A stretch of 33,220 bases of DNA from JBCCQH01 sp039024435 (lineage in GTDB: Bacteria; Bacteroidota; Bacteroidia; J057; JADKCL01), in assembly GCA_039024435.1 (NCBI GenBank), contig JBCCQH010000092.1, positions 1 to 33,220 of the forward strand. Reading direction: 5' to 3'. This document shows positions 15,454 through 21,500 of this stretch, piece after piece. A program made the position numbers and the translations under genes. How positions within the stretch are numbered: the stretch's first letter is position 1; every line of letters begins with the position of its first letter. A model generated the notes under the pieces. It saw only the letters and a program-made list of their open reading frames with translations. It was not told the origin of the DNA and did no database searches.

Positions 15454-16179
15454 TCACATCACCAAATCCCGGGTCTCCTCTTCTTCCAGGCGCAGGTGGG
15501 ACGGCTCATTGACCGTGGCGTCGAGGAGTAGTTTCAGTACCATTTCCTCCCCACGAAAGGTAACCTGCCGACAGACCGTTTGCTCTTCGCGGCCCTGGCG
15601 GCGGATGTAGCCCCCCAGGAAATAATTGGCGGTCAGTTCGCCAGCTTCGTTGAGCACCAAGGCCCGGATATCGACCCCTTCATCTTCCGGCTCCTCCTCC
15701 GATTCCATCCCAATCGCCACGCTGTAGGTGAGGATGCGGTGCTTGCCGTAGGTGATGATTTCACCCCCTTTGCAGGTCACCTGGGCATTGGGCAAGCGGT
15801 ATTTGTTCCGGACCACCGGGGAAATGTTGAACTGATAGAGTTTGTACTTTTCCACAAGGTCCATCGGGATCATCTGCCCGTTATCGTACGCGTCAAACAC
15901 GCTTTTCTCGCGGTTGCAGGTGGTAAACATCGCCTGGTTGACCGCGGGCCGAAAATACGCCAGGAGTGGATGGTCTTTCATTTTCAACTCATTGGCGGCT
16001 TTCATCGTCAATTCCGCCGTTTCCCCGGTCGGTTTGGCGGGCGGAGCCTCGGGCGTCTGGGTGGCGGGTGACGCCGATCCCGTCCGGTTGTTGTCAGAAG
16101 TGGTTTCGTCACCCCCAGAACGGCCGCAGGAGGCCAACATGAGGCCTCCTGCAACGAGAAATACGCATATTTTCTTCAT
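15454..16179 (-). CDS. Lipoprotein paired with the peptidoglycan hydrolase gene
   Basis: A 241-residue lipoprotein: signal MKKICVFLVAGGLML with lipobox LASC (C18), then a ~45-residue Ser/Thr/Pro/Ala-rich linker, then a globular part of about 180 residues with alternating beta strands (VVRNKYRLPNAQVTCKGGEI, HRILTYSVAIGMES, RALVLNEAGELTANYFLGGY, CRQVTFRGEEMVLKLLL). I do not recognise the fold. I chose ATG 16179, which places the signal at the N-terminus; ATG 16191 would add four residues. It begins 15 nt after the stop of the lysozyme/M15 gene on the same strand, so the two form an operon. Its position suits an envelope-anchored partner or immunity protein of that hydrolase, which is inference only. 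Confidence 0.82.
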   Translation of the reverse strand: MKKICVFLVAGGLMLASCGRSGGDETTSDNNRTGSASPATQTPEAPPAKPTGETAELTMKAANELKMKDHPLLAYFRPAVNQAMFTTCNREKSVFDAYDNGQMIPMDLVEKYKLYQFNISPVVRNKYRLPNAQVTCKGGEIITYGKHRILTYSVAIGMESEEEPEDEGVDIRALVLNEAGELTANYFLGGYIRRQGREEQTVCRQVTFRGEEMVLKLLLDATVNEPSHLRLEEEETRDLVM

Positions 16180-16194
16180 AAATACGAGCAATCT

Positions 16195-18258
16195 TTACCA
16201 AATAGCCTTTGTGCCGCGGATGTCGTAGTGGCATCCCCAGCTGTATAGACCAACCCCACCTTTGGGGATCAGACCATCGTCCATCATCTGAATGAGCTTG
16301 CGCTTGAGGGCATTCGGCCCGAACTGGCCGTTGCTTTGGATATCTGCGGCGATGCCCTGTACGTGCTGACTTTTCGAAGCGGTGCTGCCAATCTTCACGT
16401 TGTGTTCTGGCGACCGGTAGCCGCAAGAGATGCGGTAATTGCCGATGGCTTCTTTGATCGTGTTGAGGGCCACGGTCAGGCGGCGGGCACCCGGGCGGAA
16501 CTCCTCGGGCAGCAGGTAACCGCTATTGTCGATGCCCACGAGGTGACCATTGGTGATACCAGGGCTGAGATCCGACGGAACATCCCCGGAACTGCCTTTG
16601 CGCTGCTGATGCACCTCATTCAAGCGTTCCTCACTCATGGGTTGCCCCCCGCTGTTTTTGAAGGCAACCTCAACCAATTTCCGCCAGGTAGCCCCATTGG
16701 GATCGACCCGTCCATCGGTGGAAAGCTCACCGCTGTAAGTGCTCTGGAAGTGGAAAATGGCATTTTTAAGCTGCACCATACGCTTGCGGCGTTTCTGAGC
16801 CGCCGTACCTTTTTCCTCCAGGAGGTCGGTCCGGTAGCCCGCCATGCGCAGGGCCAATTTAATCTTGTCCATGTCGGTAGCGGTGTTGCTGCCACCCTGA
16901 CCGACGGGCCCGGAAATCTTGATTTGGTTCCCGAAAGAAGTTGGAATTTGATCGTAGGTGACCGTTTCCACCGAAGCGGGTCCCGAAGTTTCGCTCTCGG
17001 CCGCCGTCTCGGATTCGCCCACATCCGATTGCGAACTCTCGTCGGAAGATTTGGTTTCCTCCCGGACCGTACCGTTTTCCGGTGGGGTGATTTCTTCCCC
17101 GCTGCCACTTTCGCTTTCACCACTGGCATTGTCTTCGACGACCGTCGGAGCGCTGGTAAAGCTTGCGAGTTTGGCCCAGGTCTTGCCTCCGACGTCGATC
17201 CGTCCGTCACAACTTTTGGCGTTCCAGCCCATGATCTGGCTCTGGAAATCTTTGATGGCCTGGATGGTCTTTGAACCGAGGAGGCCGTCGGCATTGGAGA
17301 CCATGCTGCCGCTGCGGCCCAGGGTTTCGGCCGGCAACATGCCCGCGTTGATGAGCAATTGCTGGACCGTGGCGATGTCGGCTTTCGTGCCGGTATAGCT
17401 GCCATCTTCTTTCACCCCTACCGCGCGGGTGATGTTTGAAGTAGGAGCGGCCGATTTTTCGGTGTCGCTGCTCTTTTCTTCGGTAGTCCCTTGCTGTTGG
17501 CCCGCCCCCGCACCATCGCCGGCACCGGCCTGCTGGCCCGGAGCCGTGTGTGCATGCACTTCAAATGCCTCGACGTTGCGCTGAGAGGGGAAGGTCACCC
17601 CCCGACGCTGGATCTGAGCCGCGTTGAATTCGAGCAGACTTTGGTAATCGGTGTTTTCCCCCGCGATATTCAGCAATACCCGCTGAAAATCGAGCACCCG
17701 GACCGGCGTTTGGGTGAACCAGCTGGAATCGGCTGCCTCGCGGGCCGCATTGACCCAATCGTGGTTTTGCAAATAGCCCCAAGTACGGCGGTGTTCTTGG
17801 TTCCAAGCCGTTCCCAATTGGAAGTTCACCGCGGTCAGCGCATTGACCAAATCCTGGGATTCGTACTCGATATCGATGCCCATCTGAACGGCCGCCGCAT
17901 AAGCATTTTCGGAGTCCTCGATCCGCCAGCGTTCCAGCACTTCATCGGGCACCCGGGCACCTACCGGATAGCGGGCCCGCTCCGCTCGGGACAGCAAATG
18001 ACCGGTACCCGCCGTCGGCAATCCCCGGGAATCGAGGTAGACATTGCGCCGGAAACCTTCCCGCAAGGACAGGTGCTCGTGAACCTCCTCGGTGGCTTCC
18101 GCCGCCACGCCCGGTTCGGCCTGGCGCTGGACCGCTTCTTCTTCGTTGGCGAGTTTAAATTGGGGGGGAGACATGGAGGGAGCGCTCTGTGCGTTCTCAT
18201 CCATTTTGTTTTGGACAGGAGTATTCTCCTTTTTGTTCTGACGGATTAAACTTGACAT
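16195..18258 (-). CDS. Multidomain peptidoglycan hydrolase: T4-type lysozyme, two PG-binding-like modules, M15 peptidase
   Basis: A 687-residue protein. Residues 1-60 are hydrophilic, Gln/Asn-rich and lack any signal peptide; the stretch SPPQFKLANEEEAVQRQAEP resembles leaders on Bacteroidota proteins linked to extracellular contractile injection systems (eCIS). Residues about 62-215 are a GH24 (phage T4-type) lysozyme with all three active-site residues at T4 spacing: E67, D76 and T82 (in PTAGTGHLL). Two peptidoglycan-binding-like modules follow (about 292-366 and 462-533), each ending DGR[IV]D..G.TW.KL, separated by an acidic Ser/Glu linker. Residues about 575-687 are an M15 D-Ala-D-Ala peptidase with SQHVQGIAAD (H632, D639) and CHYD (H677). 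It should cut both glycan and peptide of murein. A lipoprotein gene follows 15 nt downstream. Confidence 0.9.
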   Translation of the reverse strand: MSSLIRQNKKENTPVQNKMDENAQSAPSMSPPQFKLANEEEAVQRQAEPGVAAEATEEVHEHLSLREGFRRNVYLDSRGLPTAGTGHLLSRAERARYPVGARVPDEVLERWRIEDSENAYAAAVQMGIDIEYESQDLVNALTAVNFQLGTAWNQEHRRTWGYLQNHDWVNAAREAADSSWFTQTPVRVLDFQRVLLNIAGENTDYQSLLEFNAAQIQRRGVTFPSQRNVEAFEVHAHTAPGQQAGAGDGAGAGQQQGTTEEKSSDTEKSAAPTSNITRAVGVKEDGSYTGTKADIATVQQLLINAGMLPAETLGRSGSMVSNADGLLGSKTIQAIKDFQSQIMGWNAKSCDGRIDVGGKTWAKLASFTSAPTVVEDNASGESESGSGEEITPPENGTVREETKSSDESSQSDVGESETAAESETSGPASVETVTYDQIPTSFGNQIKISGPVGQGGSNTATDMDKIKLALRMAGYRTDLLEEKGTAAQKRRKRMVQLKNAIFHFQSTYSGELSTDGRVDPNGATWRKLVEVAFKNSGGQPMSEERLNEVHQQRKGSSGDVPSDLSPGITNGHLVGIDNSGYLLPEEFRPGARRLTVALNTIKEAIGNYRISCGYRSPEHNVKIGSTASKSQHVQGIAADIQSNGQFGPNALKRKLIQMMDDGLIPKGGVGLYSWGCHYDIRGTKAIW

Positions 18259-18609
18259 GGCAAAAATTGGCTTAAACTGGTTGACGAACTTGATCCTAAA
18301 TATAAAAAATTATTTGGAAAAAACGTCATCGTTACCCGCCGATAAGTGATCAACTTTCCCCCTTTACCCGCCGGGGAATATTTTGGGACAAGAGCGGTTT
18401 TGCCATAAATCAACCGTCACTCCCGGCAATAACAATACAAGAAGCCCATTTGGAATCCGGCCGACCACCTCCGGCGATCCGCCGGAACCAGGGGGAGCGG
18501 TGCCGGTGGCCATTGGCCCAAAGCCACGCCCCCGGAGTCACAAGCGCAGGCACCGGAATGCCGTGGGCGGGGACGCCGGGGGCGAATAACGATTGTTCAA
18601 TGAACTAAA
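18259..18609 (-). other. Spacer with candidate promoter of the hydrolase operon
   Basis: About 350 bp. The AT-rich end next to the hydrolase gene contains, on the - strand, TATATTTA (18297-18304), one base off TAnnTTTG and 38 nt before the ATG, a plausible -7 box. The rest (18360-18600) is GC-rich and Pro/Arg-coding in every frame, with no convincing gene; a 68-codon frame at 18383 looks random. Confidence 0.35.
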
Positions 18610-19461
18610 TCAGAAAACCCAGTTGCCATTCAGATCGCCACGCTTGATCGCGAAGCGGTCCGAGTCGGTATTGTTGGCCTGGCAGGTGAGCACCGGATAG
18701 AAGCTCGTGATAAACGGAAGATTGGCCGCGAGGTTCGCCTGGAGAGCAGCGTAGTCACCCTGTGGGAAGTAGATGACCGGCTGATTGTAGGTTCCCGTAA
18801 GCATCGGGGGGAGATCCGTACGAATCGCCAGGATAAGATCGCGAATGATATTGATGTCCGTGCCATCAACGACGCCACTGCCATCAACATCGGCGGCGAG
18901 GTACTGCCACAACTCAGTGAAGGGAGTGATGCCCAGGATATGGCGCTGGATCACCACCAGATCAAAGGTACTGACCCCATTTACCCATTCGGTTTGCGGA
19001 TAGCTGCCCGAGGTAATGCCTTGGTGGTAAAAACACAAGTTGGCCGGGAGCAAATTGCTGATAAACCAGTTCTGACCCGAAAAGAAAGGTGCGGGATCAG
19101 AAAAGGAATTGCCCGTACTACTCGTGCCGACCATCTGCACCAGCGTCCCACCCAGGTAGGTTGTAGCCGGATTGAAGCCCGATCCTTGTACCTGAAGCTC
19201 GCCCAGGAGGAAAGATCCGATCACCAGACGGTTGGCATCAAAGCTCCGCGGTTCGGCTTCGGTGCGGCGCACTTTGGCCATTTCCGCTTGGTGGAATTTT
19301 TCCAGAACTTCATCCGGAGCGTCCACAAACTGTTCCCAGTTATCGATTGTCATTTGTTGAGGATAGGCCTGGGCCGGATCCTGAATCAATTCTTCTTTTG
19401 CGCAAGAGGTTGCTATCGCCACGATGGCGCACAGCATAAGTAAAGTTTTAAAGGATTTCAT
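18610..19461 (-). CDS. Dockerin-type lipoprotein, paralog 1
   Basis: A 283-residue lipoprotein (signal with lipobox ATSC, C20). Residues 25-65 are a helical segment (MTIDNWEQFVDAPDEVLEKF) shared almost word for word with the next gene. Residues about 80-150 are a beta domain with FYHQGITSG. Residues about 160-215 are a dockerin type I-like module: GVSTFDLVVIQRHILGI, then a full 12-residue calcium loop D191-D202 (DVDGSGVVDGTD) and IRDLILAI. The end DRFAIKRGDLNGNW is the tail often seen after dockerin modules in Saprospiria surface proteins. It is likely exposed on the envelope and binds Ca2+; the partner is unknown. It is exactly as long as its paralog at 19988-20839. Confidence 0.87.
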   Translation of the reverse strand: MKSFKTLLMLCAIVAIATSCAKEELIQDPAQAYPQQMTIDNWEQFVDAPDEVLEKFHQAEMAKVRRTEAEPRSFDANRLVIGSFLLGELQVQGSGFNPATTYLGGTLVQMVGTSSTGNSFSDPAPFFSGQNWFISNLLPANLCFYHQGITSGSYPQTEWVNGVSTFDLVVIQRHILGITPFTELWQYLAADVDGSGVVDGTDINIIRDLILAIRTDLPPMLTGTYNQPVIYFPQGDYAALQANLAANLPFITSFYPVLTCQANNTDSDRFAIKRGDLNGNWVF

Positions 19462-19591
19462 AGAAAATGATTTTAGAGTGTTGATTCCTTTGCCGGAAAA
19501 GCAAGTATAAATGACGATTTAATTCAATGACCACAACCAGGATAATGTTACATCGACAGCTCAAAAACCGTTATATTTGATTTAAAAGGGA

Positions 19592-19677
19592 TTTTGCCAA
19601 TTGAGAAAAAATCGAAGTATCGCAAGCGCAACATAGCGATAAAACTTTGTAAAAAATTAACAGTACAATTGGCAAAA
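19592..19677. repeat. Nested inverted repeat, possible structured RNA
   Basis: Perfect 12-bp arms TTTTGCCAATTG (19592-19603) and CAATTGGCAAAA (19666-19677) enclose TATCGC (19618-19623) and GCGATA (19636-19641) with a 12-nt loop. An exact TAnnTTTG box (TATATTTG, 19572-19579) lies 12 nt upstream on the + strand, with no coding sequence after it. It could be a small transcribed RNA, a remnant of a mobile palindrome, or an operator upstream of the - strand dockerin gene. Confidence 0.45.
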
Positions 19678-19825
19678 AGTGCGTATTATCGCGGCTGCAT
19701 CTTGAGAAAACTCCCCGCTTCAAAAAAGGTAAAAATCCATCCCCCCAAAGCCGTCCGGTTCGCGGCGTTTGTCTGCGTTGTACCGGGACTTCGGGGGAAG
19801 GGTGAGGATATTTCCGCTCGTTCAA

Positions 19826-19986
19826 AGGCGGTTTAAAATTGGTTGGTAAAATTTGCTAGCGCAAATTTTTTTTGTCCATCCAACCTCATTTTGGAGTCCA
19901 TGGCCAGAGCCATGGGCGAGAAAATAGCGGAAGCCGGGCGGAAAAAGATGCCATAGCAAAATCGCAGATTTAAATTTAAACCGCCT
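19826..19986. repeat. Foldback (MITE-like) repeat, copy B
   Basis: A 161-bp element bounded by perfect 12-bp inverted ends AGGCGGTTTAAA (19826-19837) and TTTAAACCGCCT (19975-19986). It matches the reverse complement of copy A end to end. The long central segments GGGCGAGAAAATAGC and GGCGGAAAAAGATGCCATAG are identical in both copies. The apical hairpin is CCATGGC-CAGA-GCCATGG here and CCATAG...CTATGG in copy A, so both sides of the stem changed together. It lies one base beyond the TAG stop of the second dockerin gene and upstream of the first. No flanking duplication is obvious. Confidence 0.8.
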
Positions 19987-19987
19987 C

Positions 19988-20839
19988 CTAGAAACTCCAG
20001 TCGCCACTCAAGTCACCTCGCTTGATCGCAAAGCGGTCCGAGTCGGCCGTATTGGCCTTGCAGGTGACTTCCGGGTAGAAGAAGTTGATGAACGGCGCAA
20101 AGGCCGTCAGATTTGCCTGGACGAGATCGTAATCGCCCTGCGGGAAGTAGATGACCGGCTGGTTGTAGCCCCCCGAGGTCAGCGGCGGCAGGTCCGTGCG
20201 GATGCCCAGGATCAGGTCGCGAATGGTGTTGATGTCTGTCGAGTCGATCTGCGCGTTGCCGTCGACATCCGCCGCGAGGTACTGCCACAAATCCGTAAAC
20301 AGCTCAATGCCGAGGATATGGCGCTGAATCCGCACCATGTCCAGTACACTCACCCCATTGACCCATTCACTGGCCGGGTAGTTCCCGTTGGTGATGCCCT
20401 GGTGGTAGAAACACAGGGTACCCGGGACCAGGTTGGTAATAAAATAATTCTGGCCGGAAAAGAATGGGCTCGGAAACGAGGTGAAAGAGGAAGTGGTCGT
20501 GCCATTGTTCACGCGCACCAAGGTTCCCCCCAGGTAGGTCGTGTTCGGATTGAATCCGTCGCCCTGTACCTGAACTTCCCCGAGCAGTGAGGTGCCCAAT
20601 ACGATCCGGCTGGCGTCAAAATTGGGTGCTTCCGCCACTGAGCGTTTCACCTTGGCCATTTCCGCCTGGTGAAACTTCTCCAGGACCTCCTCCGGAGCAT
20701 CGACGAACTCTTTCCAGTTCTCGACCGTCATTTCCTGGGGAAATGCCCGGGCGGGATCCTCGATCAACTCTTCTTTGGCACAAGCGGCAACGATGGCAAC
20801 CAGCGCCAGCATCGTGAACAAGATTTTAAAAGATTTCAT
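19988..20839 (-). CDS. Dockerin-type lipoprotein, paralog 2
   Basis: A 283-residue lipoprotein with lipobox VAAC (C20). It aligns without length change to the gene at 18610-19461: AKEELI[EQ]DPA, VDAP[ED]EVLEKFHQAEMAKV, TTYLGGTLV, the WVNGVS...IQRHILGI dockerin half, the calcium loop DVDGNAQIDSTD, NQPVIYFPQGDY, and the end SDRFAIKRGDL. The ATG at 20837-20839 is chosen because it gives the same MKSFK N-terminus as the paralog; the frame stays open 23 codons upstream without a signal peptide. The pair looks like a tandem duplication that has diverged, with foldback copy B between. Role as for paralog 1: envelope-anchored, Ca2+-binding, unknown partner. Confidence 0.87.
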   Translation of the reverse strand: MKSFKILFTMLALVAIVAACAKEELIEDPARAFPQEMTVENWKEFVDAPEEVLEKFHQAEMAKVKRSVAEAPNFDASRIVLGTSLLGEVQVQGDGFNPNTTYLGGTLVRVNNGTTTSSFTSFPSPFFSGQNYFITNLVPGTLCFYHQGITNGNYPASEWVNGVSVLDMVRIQRHILGIELFTDLWQYLAADVDGNAQIDSTDINTIRDLILGIRTDLPPLTSGGYNQPVIYFPQGDYDLVQANLTAFAPFINFFYPEVTCKANTADSDRFAIKRGDLSGDWSF

Positions 20840-21500
20840 AGAAAAACGTTGTTGGAGTTTTTGATTCTGTAACAGCGCAAAGCAAGTCCCCGCACCGCGA
20901 AATACCATAACATGAGGCGCAAATATGTTACTTCATAAATTTGTATCGTCCACTCACACCAGAAAAATCGCGATTTACACCATAAGTGCATCAGGCTGCT
21001 GGTATTATGAAAACACTATGCTGGGAATCTGTCCTTGGTGCGTCGCACTTTGGTGGCAAAAATGTCAAAAGTCACCCCGTTAGATCAGGCTTTCTTTACC
21101 ATTATTCACAAATTTCTTACTTCTGGGTGGAATTTTTCGGATCGATTTTCCCGACAATTCACCCCGAAAATCCCTTTTCCCCGCGAGGCAATGTGGGGGG
21201 CGGCTCACGTCCGCTCCGCTCCGTGACCGGGCTGTACGCTATTACTCCTCGCCCCGATTGGGGCTGTGGGGTAGCCGCTGCCATCCCTACCGCAAGTAGG
21301 CGGTCCCTCCGGCACCCGAGGCAATGCCCAGTTGACCGAAATTCATGCTGTCCTGTCCGTTCCGCGTCAAATCCCGGCCTCCATTCATCGAAGGGTAGGG
21401 GAAACCCATTGGAAAAATCGCCGATTTTGGTCATTTTGTTTCCAGCAATGTAAGCTTTCCTCGCTTTTTGCCCCACAAGTCTGTATCAATCAATCTACCT
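20840..21500. other. Long gene-free spacer with GC-rich hairpins
   Basis: About 660 bp between divergent genes. The left part is AT-rich and must hold the dockerin promoter; TAAATTTG (20937-20944, + strand) fits TAnnTTTG but has no gene directly after it. The segment 21195-21330 is GC-rich with an imperfect hairpin at 21238-21275 (GCTATTACTCC...GCCCC-GATT-GGGGC...GGTAGC). Frames of 155 (+, 20986) and 105 codons (-, 21476) exist but are Pro/Arg/Gly-rich and look random. The last 80 bp before 21501 are AT-rich and likely hold the promoter of the S74 gene. Confidence 0.5.

Noticed and set aside
16195..18258. Prophage origin of the lysozyme/M15 gene
   Set aside because: No holin, tail, capsid or integrase genes flank it, GC content and codon use match the neighbours, and a lipoprotein follows it; still not fully excluded.
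18383..18589. 68-codon + strand frame with TTG start
   Set aside because: Low-complexity Pro/Arg/Gly sequence in a GC-rich spacer, with no ribosome site or motif.
20986..21453. 155-codon + strand frame in the long spacer
   Set aside because: Composition is Pro/Arg/Ser-rich and changes abruptly along its length; it has no homology-like pattern.
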